From assembly GCA_907165135.1 (NCBI GenBank), contig OU015568.1:938501-1002500 (forward strand): a stretch of DNA of 64,000 nucleotides. The letters are read 5' to 3'. Below the pieces are notes generated by a model. The model worked only from the letters and a program-made list of their open reading frames with translations. It was not told where the DNA came from and did not search any database. Positions 1-10,480 of the stretch are shown piece by piece (the first letter of the stretch is position 1; each line of letters begins with the position of its first letter). A program made the position numbers and the translations under genes. The stretch is from Oikopleura dioica (lineage: Eukaryota; Chordata; Appendicularia; Copelata; Oikopleuridae).

Positions 1-694
1 TTTATGATTGTATTTATTACGATGATCAAACTTACTTTTTTTACTAAAAAGATTTTTTGAAAAAAACAATTTGGTGACTTCGGTAAATCAAAAAATCAAA
101 CTAATGAGCTCACTTCAGCACATCAAGGTGCAAGCTTTTCACCTTGTATAAGAAAAAAGTCATGAGTCATCCCTTTTTCTTGGCCCACGGGATTTATTCA
201 CTCCCTCAAAGTTTAGCTCAGTTAAGCTTGAACTTTTTACAACTTCATTTAGCCCAATTTTCTTCAACATTTTTTTGAGAATTAATAAGAAAAGGATTTA
301 TTTTTTGACACCACGGTTAATTCATTGATTGAAAAAAAATAATGTTCAACAACAAGAAAAGCGTAAGTCATAAATCAGCGCTCAGAATATGCCATGAGCG
401 ACATTTTTAGCAGGCTTAGATCATGTCTTCTGTTTAACTGTTTCTTTTGGTAACAAAAACTTACATTTATTGCCCACCGTAGTAGTTCAAACTTCAAACT
501 CATCAAGGTCTAAATTTTTGTAGACGAAGTACATTCACAAAGAAAAATAAGTCATGAAAGGGAGCCTGAGAAAAAACAAGAAAACAGCTGCGGATAATGG
601 TACCTTAGCAAAAAGACCTTTGATGACTAAACGCTTGAATAAGCATGAGAAAACTTAAAATCTGACGAATGTAAGAAAAAATAAGGCAATTTTA
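1..694. other. intergenic, no gene seen
   Basis: This AT-rich stretch has no reading frame with coding character on either strand. It ends where the minus-strand kelch-type gene stops. An AATAAA polyadenylation signal for that gene lies at 691-696 on the minus strand, overlapping its stop codon. Confidence 0.5.
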
Positions 695-2451
695 TTAATT
701 CACGCAAAAATCCTTCTCAGTTTCATAAAGAACAGGATTATTTGATGTAAAGTTGTTATTTCCGATCACTTCAGTTTGTATAAGCTCGTCTTCTCCGATG
801 AAAACTCTCTCTATCGGAGAAGTATAATTGACTTTTTCATAACCATTCACAAAATAAATATACTCATTTATCTTGATTGAAGAAACGTAAATATGATGCT
901 GAATGATTCAAATTAATTTTTGAATTTACAAAAGATTAACCTCTTTGAGAAATCCAAGCAGCTTCCAAGTGTTTTCTTTCAGCAACCAAACGTCTTTTGA
1001 TGCTTTTTGCTCCCGAGTCTCAAGTATTCTTTCTTTTCCACCTGCCATAAGCATATATCCGTTGTCTAATCCAATTAAAGAATGTTTTCCCATTATTCTT
1101 GAAATAAGTTAACGCGAGAAAAATTATCGGAAATACTTTGGGTGGTCTCTTAAATAAACCCATCCACTTTCAGTATAACTTTCAACTTTTCTCATCGCTC
1201 CTGTCTCCGTATCTCCATCAACAGTTGTTGGTCTGCCATTGTAGTAGCCAAGGCCTCCCATCAAATGACCGTGTTTCGGCAGATGTGGTTGTTTAATTGT
1301 ATGATTTGTAGAATCAAAAATCTAGCATCCTCCTTTTCCAGTTCTACTGACTGTTGCATAAGCAAAACACACAAGTGCTGAAAACTATTAAAAACATTTT
1401 TATTATGCATTTTGATAACCTTTTGTTCCATTTTCAATTGAAACAGCTGCTGAAAACGGCCCAGCATATCCATTTTGAAATTTTGCTGCTAGCTCAACAA
1501 AACTGCACCCATCAAGTTTTGAAATCCTTTTATTGTCAACGTGCCCACCAAAAATATACAAAACACCATAAAGTAAAGCATACACGGATTTCCAGGCAAA
1601 ATCATCTGATATTGAATACATAACAGGATTCGCAGTATAAGATCCGTCGCCAGAAATAATAAATGATTCCTCTAAGCTTCTTTGAATAATCAAAAAATGG
1701 TCATTTATCTATAATACTAAATTAATTATGATAAATAATGCAGATAACCGTTGGATGAGTCGGCGGAACTGTTATTGTGCTGGGAGTTGTCGTCACTTCA
1801 TTCTATTTCGGAAAATAAAATCAAAGAAAAATAATTTAAACCTCTACGCAAGGACAATTATCAATTTTGCCCAGCAAGATATTATTGCATTCTTCAAAGC
1901 ATTTTTTATCGGGAGAGCATTGTCGTAGACAATCAGTTTGTTATTCAATTGCAGCTTCTCGGCATGCAATGTAAGATTCGTTCTCAACTTCAGCATTTTC
2001 ACATTCATCATTGCATAAAGGGTGCTCACAAAACTCACACCCGGTTGGACAATTTTCTCCACAAGGACAAGCAGAAGTACAATCTTTCTATTATTCAGTT
2101 GATTAAATGCTATGCTTACCGGCAAAATCTCTGAAGCACTCATTTCGACAAAGAGCAGAATCACACTCAGCAATACACTGCATTGCCTCTAAGCCGCACA
2201 AATCTGAACATTCTTCAAAGATATCAGCATCTCTAGAGAATTATAATAAGAATTTATGATTCAGAAGAAAGTGTGACTAACGCGCAAGTTTCTTCCTTGA
2301 TTGCAAGCTTTTTTGTCGCTTGAAAATCCTTCAGTCTTTTTTGAACCTGTTCATCATTCGGAGGCTTCTCTTTGTGTGGACGAGTATTAATTGTCAAATT
2401 GTCTCCGAGAACTTTTTGAAAAAGAAGTACCGCTATCAGAATCATCATCAA
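695..2451 (-). pseudogene. Secreted Cys-rich + kelch-repeat protein, interrupted by in-frame stops
   Basis: The predicted product starts with a signal peptide (MMMILIAVLLFQKVLG). A Cys-rich module of repeated CxxxC pairs follows (for example CPCGENCPTGCEFC), then a Thr/Pro linker, then kelch-like blades containing YIFGG, GGLGYYNGRP and YMLMAGGKE. Short GT-AG introns join the exons in phase; one runs from GTTAGT to CTCTAG just before DADIFEEC. The end is DFCVN followed by TAA at 695, overlapping an AATAAA signal. Two in-frame stops break it. A TAA lies in the Cys-rich module between EAAIE and QTDCL and cannot be spliced out with an AG acceptor. A TAG at about 1323 sits where Trp would be expected (GGC-stop-IFDSTN), although a 30-nt intron ending at that TAG is possible. 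Read-through, sequence error or a decayed allele are the alternatives. Kelch blades are a protein-interaction fold; the binding partner is unknown. Confidence 0.6.
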
Positions 2452-2672
2452 CTAGAAGTAAGTTGAGGTCGAAGAAGAGAAAGAGTTCAAGCCGGTAGGT
2501 AAAGGTTAGATAAAGTTTCTCCTTGCTCAAAACGTAATCTGTAACAATTTGAGGATACTTTTGATATTTGCACGAGCATAATTTCATTTCATCTTTCATT
2601 CGAAAATGATTCTCATCGAATTTTGTGCATAACTTGATATTTTGTCATCAATGCTTCAAAAAAGCACGGTTA

Positions 2673-2861
2673 TCAATTTAATTTTATCATTATTGTTACG
2701 CTGAATAACAGCACCCTTTCACCAAAATTTTTACAAGACAGGGAATGAAAATTGAAATTTTGTGAATCGAGCCTAACAGGAAGTGATTTCAACTCAGGAA
2801 ACTGGCGTAGTTCTATCTCAATATATAATGTATTTTGCAAGATGTTGACAGTGAAAGTCAT
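2673..2861 (-). pseudogene. Isolated kelch-type exon fragment
   Basis: A minus-strand frame holds FPELKSLPVRLDSQNF and HSLSCKNFGERVLLFS. This resembles the blade sequence of the kelch-type secreted protein just downstream but is out of register with it. No signal peptide or flanking exons could be joined to it. It is best explained as a leftover exon of a related gene or an unrecognised 5' relative. The assignment rests on composition and spacing only. Confidence 0.3.
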
Positions 2862-3712
2862 AATATTAGTGAGGCTTTTTATTTATTTATTCAATTCGAG
2901 AGAATACTCTTTTAGATATTGATCATGATATTTTTACAAGCAAAAGTCGTTTTTGGGCTGATTCCTTCGCTCCTTTCAAGAGAAAAAATTTTAAAACTAA
3001 AGAAAAGAGATTATTTTACGCGAGTGCAAGCAGCCGAATTTATAAACTCATTTTTCATCACTGCCGGTAAGCAATCTTAGACTATCTCCAGCGAACACTT
3101 CTACCTAGTTATTGCTGTTTCATCTTTGTGGACTGTTCTTTATGACAAAAGGCTGATCGAGAATCCGATAAATGGAAGCTCACGCATTTCGACTTTCATC
3201 TTGTCTCTGGCGTTAAGGATTTGGTCAAAAATTATTGCCACTTGAAGATAATTATTTATTATTTTCTAATAAATAAATTTTTTTCGACCACAAAAAGCCT
3301 TTTCGCCTTCGAGGCGTTCATAACTGCCCTTTCTTTGGTAGGATATAATTTTCTCGATGATTATACTGCCAAAAATCTTGTCAAAAAAGACAAATCCTTC
3401 GAATATCTGATCGATGATACAATTCAACCAAATTATAAATTTCTCCCTTCGCTGAAAATTTGTCTTTGCAGGTATTTTTTGCTTGAAAATTTTTGAAATT
3501 CGTTATTTATGTAGAGAGTACGAAGAGAAACCGCAAGAAAAACTGACAATTTTCGGGCATCATCTGTTTGGATTGCTTGGGTATTTATTAGTCTTAACTG
3601 GGACATTCTTTCTTACGTTACAATTTACCGCCTAACGGCTGAGCTTTCAAGCCCGTTTCTGAATCTTATTTTTCTTTCGAGAATTGCATCGTTTTCAACC
3701 TTTGCTTATGAT

Positions 3713-4669
3713 TAGGGGAAATCACTAATAATTTAGCTTTTTTTCTAGCTTAGAAGGGTGAGGTTTTAATACAGATTTAGAAAGCCCAGAAGCTGGGGAT
3801 CATTTTGACTATTGATAGTGGGGGGTCAGCTCCTACCCTGAGGGCATTTAGGCACCTCCGAAGTCCCAAAATCCGGCCAAGTTCGGAAATTTGAATTTTT
3901 GAACGCCTAGACCGCCCTTTTAGAGCCAGCGACTATGCTAGAATTGTAGCCCAGGCTCTGACGGTCATTTTAAGATATAGAAAAGTACTGAGACCCGGGG
4001 GTTCCTGAGGAGCTAGAGGCTCTTGAAGGTGGGGAACACGACAAAAAATGAGTACTTTTTCACAAAAAGTACACCATTTGTCACACAAATGTCTCCCAAA
4101 GACTAATTATCTATGTTTCTTCATTAAAAAATATAAAAGAAATCATTTGGGGTCATCCGAGGTCAGATCGGGTCACTCATGACAGTTTTCTAAATTTTAC
4201 AAAATTTCTGACCTAGTGACCTCAGATGACCCCAAATGATTTTTTAAACATTTTTCAATGAAGAAACATAGATAGAAAGTCTTTGGGTGGCATATGTGTG
4301 ACAAATGGTGTACTTTTTGTGAAAAAGTACTCATTTTTTGTCGTGTTCCCCACCTTCAAGAGCCTCTAGCTCCTCAGGAACCCCCGGGTCTCAGTACTTT
4401 TCTATATCTTAAAATGACCGTCAGAGCCCGCGCTACAATTCTAGCATAGTCGCTGGCTCTAAAAGGGCGGTCTAGGCGTTCAAAAATTAAAATTTCCCAA
4501 CTTGGCCGGATTTTGGGACTTCGGAGGTGCCTAAATGCCCTCAGGGTAGGAACTGACCCCCTACTATCAATAGTCAAAATGATCCCCAGCTTCTGGGCTT
4601 TCCAAAACTGTATTAAATGCCCATCCTACTAAGCCCAAAAAAAAGCTCAATTATTAGTGATTTCCCCTA
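3713..4669. mobile_element. hAT-like inverted-repeat MITE in a TLC exon
   Basis: The 957-bp element starts TAGGGGAAATCAC and ends with the reverse complement. Its two halves are long, near-perfect inverted copies. It is flanked by the 8-bp direct repeat CTTATGAT at 3705-3712 and 4670-4677, a target-site duplication length typical of hAT transposons. There is no transposase frame, so it is non-autonomous. Confidence 0.85.
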
Positions 4670-4822
4670 CTTATGATGTTATTAGAGCCAGGTGAGAAAG
4701 AAGCTGATCTTATTTTTAAAATTGTTAAGCTTTCTTGTTGTATTTATTCTCGGCAGAATTCTACCAATAGCTTATTTTTGGATGAATTTTCTTCCTATAT
4801 CTTTTCAGGTTGACTTCGTTAA

Positions 4823-5327
4823 TAGATCATATGATTTTGTATCGAACGTTTTCGTTTATTGGATAAACTTCATCAGGATACTAAACTTAAGATGAACGAA
4901 AAAGAAACAGAGGAAAAAGAATACTTTTATGTTGAGAGAGCAGTGTGAAATTGCTAACTGAGGAAAACAGAAAAACAAAATCAAAATATGGCTGTTTTTA
5001 GTCGAGCGCCAAGGTGGCCCAAAACAGTGCTCGACTAAAATTTAAAAGTTTTGAACTGTTTGAAATCAGATTGTTCATTTAGGGAGGGTCGATGCAGTAA
5101 AATAAGAAATTGTTCAACGCCACCTTTTTGGGCCACCTTGGCGCTCGACTAAAAACAGCCATATTTTGATTTTGTTTTTCTGTTTTCCTCAGTTAGCAAT
5201 TTCACACTGCTCTCTCAACATAAAAGTATTCTTTTTCCTCTGTTTCTTTTTCGTTCATCTTAAGTTTAGTATCCTGATGAAGTTTATCCAATAAACGAAA
5301 ACGTTCGATACAAAATCATATGATCTA
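4823..5327. repeat. Perfect palindrome, 198-bp arms, 109-bp spacer
   Basis: Arms 4823-5020 and 5130-5327 are exact reverse complements by eye, without indels. The left arm reads in frame with the TLC gene for about 20 codons. A 10-bp direct repeat, TTTTCTTCCT, lies just outside at about 4789-4798 and 5329-5338. The arm may be an inserted foldback element or an inverted duplication formed at a break. Confidence 0.85.
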
Positions 5328-5706
5328 CTTTTCTTCCTGTTATTTTATATGATGAAGATGACGAGATCTGGCTTTTCTGGAAAATCGGGTCTTGTCTTGG
5401 CTGCTTGTTTCTGGATACTTTAAATATTATCTGGGCGAAAGGAATTATCAAAAAGGCTGTTAAAGCAATTAAAGAAAAACGACAGAAATTTGAATAAATC
5501 AACAAAAGTTAAATTTTGATTGCATAACTGGTATTCTACTGTACAATTTCCGCATAAAAATGGGCGTATCAATTTCAGTACCGCCTCAGAAACGCAAGCT
5601 TATCACTAATCCATCGGAAAATATTGACTCCATCTTGGCAAAACAAACAAGCAGCATTCTTTCGACTGAAAAATTTTATGATCCTGTCAGTTACAAATCT
5701 GACAGA

Positions 5707-7392
5707 ATGAGGTTATTTCTGTTTTTAACCACAGTTATTTTTGGCAATGAAATTTGCAAGAAAGAGATTATAAAGGGAGAGCACTGCGAGCAGGATTTTC
5801 GGAGTCTTGGGAAGTTTACCACTGCTTTTCCGTGGAGTTATCAGGCTGATAGTTCCACGAGGTAATTTATTTAGGATAGAAAAATGGTCGAATTTTATTC
5901 TAGAGAGCCTAAAGCACATCGATTTCCCTGTACTGTCGATTCTCCATCAGCACAAGATGTCAAAATGCACATATTCAACCAGCAGCTAAATCAAGTCTCC
6001 AATCACGTAAACTTCTCAATCAACGAAGACATCGTCTATTTAATGCCTTCTGACCATTGGCACCGAAACTCTTCTACGGTCATTCTCGTCCATGGCTGGA
6101 ATGCTCGGGTGATCGAAAAAGACGGACAGCTGAGCAATCAAGGAGAGTTATTTGTGAATGAAATGCTCAAGCAAAGTGGAGATGTAAACATTGTCCTGTT
6201 GGATTGGGTAAGTTCCGTCCTTGGAGAGCAGTCCGGAAGGACGGTTTTCTCAGATAGTAAACACATGAGTTTTTCAGAGCGCAAAGGCCAACGACCTCAA
6301 GTACTGGCTCCCTGCGACGAATACGCAAGTTGTTGGAGCGCTTCTTGGTAAGAAAGATGTTTTTGTTCAATTTTTATTATTTTCAGGCGAGTTTATAAAA
6401 ACCTGATTGATGCTGAAATGAACACTGTTTCCGACTTTCATCTTGCTGGCCACTCTCTTGGTGCTCATATTTGCGGGTACGCGGCGAAATGGCTGAACAC
6501 TAGAATTGCTGGAAAGCTCCCGAGAATTTCTGCTCTTGATCCAGCTGGTCCAATGTTTCAGTATCTTGATGACCCGGCACTTAATGTAAATTTGTTGAAG
6601 TTCTCAAATTTCATATTGAAAATTTTTCAAGGAAATTCGAGTCTGGAAGGAAGATGCGGAAATTGTCGAAGTCTTCCATTCAAATGCTGGAGATCTTGGG
6701 GTGGATGAAATTCTAGAGTTCGTCGAGCAGTGCGAAGATGAAGAAGAGGTGAGTTCATTCTAGAGAATCGGGTTGATTCTAGAGAACCAGTTGAAGGCAC
6801 GATCTTGTCTGTTGGAAAAAGTCTACGAGTCGACACCCACAGGAATTGGAGCGATGGTAAGCTTGGGCACACACGATTACTGGCCAGATGGGGGCAAAGC
6901 AAACCATTCTTATTGTGAACAACTTGCGACTGGAAAGCCAGAGAATCTCATTCAGTATTATGTTGACGTCGTAGGAATGGGTTTTCTCTTTTTCTTTCCG
7001 AAATGATGAATTTGTCGTTTATGATTTAGCAAAAGAACCCATCAAGGATGCTCTCATTCGTTCGCTTGGATGCATTGGATCGCTTCAATCAACAACAAAT
7101 GCTCGTTTGAAGCAACAACGAATCTTCAAAAATTCCTTAGTCGCGACTTCGAATTTGAAATAAACGTTGGTTTTTCCAGCGGTGTTCAGCCAAGAGCAGC
7201 TGATGCAGAATCCGTCAATTATTAGTAAGATTTTTGTCGAGAGTTCAGTTGATGATCGAGTTTTCTAGTTATGAAACACTTCCAGATTGGCCTTTTGGAG
7301 TTATTCCTCTTGACGATGACGATGAAGAAGACAGCAGTATAAAAGCTACAGTATCTGTTCTTGTTTTTATCTGCATTTCGCTTTTATACTAA
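5707..7392 (+). CDS. Secreted triglyceride/phospholipase-type lipase (pancreatic lipase family)
   Basis: The ATG at 5707 opens a signal peptide, MRLFLFLTTVIFGNE; an upstream in-frame ATG at 5560 lacks one. The alpha/beta-hydrolase fold follows: TVILVHGWNA, the nucleophile elbow GHSLGAH, LDPAGPMFQ with the catalytic Asp, VEVFHSNAGDLG, and YWPDGGKAN. The last catalytic element is GCSHSFAW, reached by an intron whose acceptor is ATCAAG. The end is an acidic stretch (DDDDEED) followed by the hydrophobic tail VSVLVFICISLLY, suggesting a GPI anchor or C-terminal membrane anchor. This is an ester hydrolase acting outside the cell on lipid. Introns are short; the first, GTAATT...TTCTAG, is about 43 nt. 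The stop at 7390-7392 lies 11 nt from the stop of the convergent gene. Choosing between a lipase and a phospholipase A1 would need lid and loop comparison. Confidence 0.8.
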
Positions 7393-7403
7393 TTTTTTCA
7401 TCT

Positions 7404-8090
7404 TTATTCTGGAATATAAATTTCAGACAAGCAATAAGCACCACAGGTTAATGGGAAGGGATAGGAGTCAAAGTATCGGCTTTTGTAAACTCTGCCCTTT
7501 CTTGTTGCCTGTCCGATGGAAGCATCAGCCCCGTAGCTGATCAAATAGGTTGTTCGAGTATTGTTTGGACAGTGCCGCTCTTGAAAAGTGCCCATGCAAA
7601 CGGCGACGCAATCTTCAGGTTTACTGACTTCGTAACATGCATTTGCGCACAAATCACACTAGAACTGCTTACAGAATTGCATGTTTAAAGTAATTACATC
7701 AGTGTCGAAAATAGGGCCTACTCCAGCGTTAACTGTAGTTGCATCTTCAAGCGCACATGTGGCCATGAGATTGTACTGAGCATTGTATCCGCTGTTAATC
7801 ATATCGAATCCGGTGGTTCTGTTTGCTTTATCAGAGGCCAAACAGCTGAAATACGGTGATCCAGTTTCAGCAAGTATTCCATCTTTTATTATCTTTTTCA
7901 TTGGTTCAGATTGAGAGCTCTTAAAAAACAATAGAAAATATCATTCTATGACCAGTTCCTGCGCGCATCTATCCATCGACAAGTTGTTTCGTCCGCATTC
8001 TGCAAGCTTTATGTAGATGATCTCGTTGACTTGTTCATCGTTCGGGTAGGCTGAAGCTGTCTGAAGACAGAGAAATGCAAAAAGCTTCAT
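7404..8090 (-). CDS. Small secreted Cys-rich protein
   Basis: The ATG at 8090 gives a signal peptide (MKLFAFLCLQTASA). The mature part contains about a dozen cysteines (ECGRNN, RCAQEL, FSCLAS, CDLCANACYE, CVAVC, RHCPNN, CGAYC) and ends SEIYIPE. Two introns were read. One is GTCATA...TTTAAG near 7950. The other is a 39-nt GTAATT...TTCTAG intron at 7659-7697, which removes an apparent in-frame TAG and joins FDTD to CDLCANAC. No family is recognised. It is tail-to-tail with the lipase, with only 11 nt between the two stop codons. It could be a matrix component or a secreted effector; nothing in the sequence decides. Confidence 0.65.
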
Positions 8091-8643
8091 GTTTCAATTT
8101 TTGAATGATCATGTGTCTTCTCTTTCAAAATTATTTTAGACAGCAGCTGCAAATTTTCTTCTTCTTTTTTAGTCGCATCTGTTAAGCTCTGAAAAAATTC
8201 TCACGAGAAGAGTTTTCTATAGTTTATAAAAAGCTCTCATTTATCGAAAATCCTCAAAGATAAATCCGTAGATATATCCTTTCTTCGCTCGAATTAAATT
8301 CGTTAGCATGATCTGTCGATATTTACTTCAATTGCTCGATTTGAGGAGAATATAAAAAAAAGGAAAAACGGGATGAGAAAGTAAAAAGGCGGCGCTGGGA
8401 GCTGGCGTATTATTTTCGCGTCTCTGAAGAAGAATTCGTTTCTTTCATTTTATTTCGGTCTGAAAAAGAGAAGTAACAGAAGGAGCACGCGCTGACGAAA
8501 CCGCTCATGACGCCTTGCTAAATTGGCCTAGGAGAAGAAAAAATATTGAGAAATTTAATCAAAGAGAAGAAATTTTCAAAACAGGTTTGACGAACTTAAA
8601 AATAAAATAAAAAAGCTTTATCCGTCGCTTCAATTTTTAAAAT

Positions 8644-8797
8644 AAGACAAATGTCAGAAATGTCAGTTTTGTCAACAAATTTTAAAGAAAAATCTGAGAA
8701 ATTTCTCAAAATATTGGATTTGAGCAAGACTTTCATGAATTTTTTTAAATGAAAGATATTTGACAGATTTGTTGACAAAAGTGACATTTGTGACATT
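8644..8797. repeat. Imperfect inverted repeat
   Basis: The arms (8644-8685 and 8755-8797) carry GACAAATGTCAGAAATGTCA and its approximate reverse complement around a 70-bp loop. The stretch 8091-8916 around it holds no supported gene. The repeat may be a small MITE or a transcribed hairpin. Confidence 0.5.
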
Positions 8798-8916
8798 CGA
8801 TCAATATTCCAAGCAAGAAGATATCGCCCGATAATTTATCGGCGATAAAGCTTTCTTCTTTTCGAGCAAGAAATATTTTTGGAGTCGAAAATCATCATTA
8901 TTAGCTGCTTGGGGAA

Positions 8917-9584
8917 ATGGAATCAACGAGTGACGAAGAAGAAGAATGCCTCATTCAAACGCCGATGAATTCCTTGCATTTTCAAAGGTGACCTCAATTT
9001 CTAATTAACGCGCTTCTTTACCCACTGATTAAAACTTGGCAATGTCCGATTATACTGTTTTCTAACAACAGTCAAAAAGAAGCGTTTTTCCTATAAGAGA
9101 AGCTGAAAAATGCGAAAATATTGAGAAAAATTGGAGAAATTAATCTGAAAAGAAATCCCGTCATTCGGGCCTTATTGACCCAAAAACATCTGCTCTTGAA
9201 ATTCCGCTGATCTCGTCGGATCAAGAGTGTCTAGCAGAAGGTCTAAGAAAACTCGTGACATATCGAAGCGCCGGAAAAATGAAGATTTCTGCGTATTTAC
9301 GAGAGCTATTTAGCTCGTGTTGCGCGACAAAACAGTACAAAAGAAGAAACTCGCTTCAGGGAATTTTTGAAATGATGGGGAAGAAAAACTCTGTCGCCAA
9401 AATCAGGTTTTTGATTTCAATTAATTTGATTTTCAATAATATTGAAAATAGCCCTTTGAGAGGAAGAATGTCTCGAAGGAGCTCAGAAGTTATTATCTCC
9501 GCCAAAAAGGAAACCGTCTATTATTTTAATGCGCATAGGTTAAACGGTAAATTCATACGGGAGAATCTAAAAGATGATCAATGA
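8917..9584 (+). CDS. Hypothetical protein
   Basis: A short first exon from ATG 8917 begins MESTSDEEEECLIQTPMNSL and meets a GTGACC donor at about 8988. A second block begins near 9153 (KSRHSGLIDPKTSALEIPLI) and continues through LRKLVTYRSAGKMKISAYLR and LFSSCCATKQYKRRNS. It reaches RPLRGRMSRRSSEVI-like basic sequence after a possible 47-nt intron, with a stop at 9584. The join between the first two blocks could not be made in phase. No domain is recognised. The acidic start followed by a basic Ser/Arg-rich tail would fit a nuclear or scaffold protein, but this is weak. Confidence 0.3.
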
Positions 9585-10480
9585 TCATCCAATTCCAATT
9601 TGAAAAACGGTGATAAAAGGGATGGGGAATCGTCAAGGACAAAATGTTGACTCCAGGAATGGATAGAAAATGGAATCAAGAATCCAGATCTTTGACAAAG
9701 AAGAAGGATTTTTGTCCAAAGATTATCAATCAAACCCCGGATTAGGGCCCAAGATTGTCAATTTCTTACCAAAATAGATGCGATCTGATTGGCCAGACGC
9801 AAAAACGATCACGTGATAAGAAAAACGGCCTTCTTTGGCCTCTTTTTCAAAGTTTTATTGGCAGTTTTTGACACTTGTATCGGGTTTATATCAATGTCTA
9901 GTTGACACTCTTGAAGGGGCCCTAAGTGCGGTGGTTAGAATAGTCTTCCTTGATCTCACCTATCTTTCTATCCATTTCTACAGCTGCACTTGGACAGATG
10001 AATCAACACGCCGGCGCAAATTATTCACGAAGCCGTTTTTTGAACACGGTGAATTTGGTGACTGAGCGTAACAATTCAGGCATTACAGGTTTCATTACAG
10101 ATATATTCATTTTACTGTCATTTTTTAATTATTAATTCATCGACGTGCGCGTCTCAAAATCATCTAGTCAGTTTACATGTCCGCCGTACTAAAATGTATA
10201 AAACCAAGGAGAAGATAGGCAGGTCATCACGGAGACGCAAGTCAAGGTCGTTGATTTGACCAAATTGGATGAGGCTGAAAGAAAGGGTGGAAAACAGCTA
10301 ATGAGAATGCTGGCGATAGGAAAGTGCTCAAAACGAAAAACCATAATGTTGAAAAAAAATTTGATAATTTATATTCAAATGATTTGTTACCCATGATTTA
10401 TTTTAAACAACTATAAAAACATCCGGAATGTTATCCGCGGTATTTTCATTTATCAAAGTCGAGATAGAGCATTTCCGCAG
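9585..10480. other. intergenic, with a possible small exon and an E-box octamer
   Basis: No firm gene is seen. TCACGTGA lies at 9809-9816. A plus-strand frame at about 10225-10350 (VKVVDLTKLDEAERKGGKQL) looks coding and could be a 5' exon of the gene starting at 10481, but no phase-compatible splice was found. Confidence 0.35.

Larger units (their letters stand above)
2925..5497 (+). pseudogene. TLC-domain (TRAM/LAG1/CLN8-type) multispan membrane protein, disrupted
   Basis: Exons joined by eye give a polytopic protein starting MIFLQAKVVFGLIPSLLSRE. It carries the TLC signature GHHLFGLLGYLLVL and later AELSSPFLNLIFLSRIASF, then FLVVFILGRILPIAYFWMNF. The C-terminal end is LFLDTLNIIWAKGIIKKAV, with TAA at 5495-5497. 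TLC proteins sit in ER or plasma membranes and act in lipid synthesis, sensing or transport. Two insertions break the coding sequence. A 957-bp inverted-repeat element at 3713-4669 puts a TAG directly after FAYD, and a palindrome at 4823-5327 separates NFLP from the last exon. Rejoining TTTGCTTATGAT to GTTATTAGAGCC restores the frame (YDVIRA) followed by a 38-nt GTGAGA...TTAAG intron. No allowed splice pair removes the element cleanly, so this copy is probably dead. Confidence 0.65.

Noticed and set aside
3713-4669. MITE in the TLC gene acting as a clean new intron
   Set aside because: None of the nine possible precise excision boundaries gives an AG acceptor, so intronisation is unlikely for this copy.
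5560-5706. Upstream ATG of the lipase gene
   Set aside because: It is in frame, but the ATG at 5707 begins a proper signal peptide and the extra 49 residues are hydrophilic.
7650-7700. In-frame TAG in the small Cys-rich gene
   Set aside because: A 39-nt GT-AG intron (7659-7697) removes it and joins two Cys-rich segments in frame, so it is not a broken gene.
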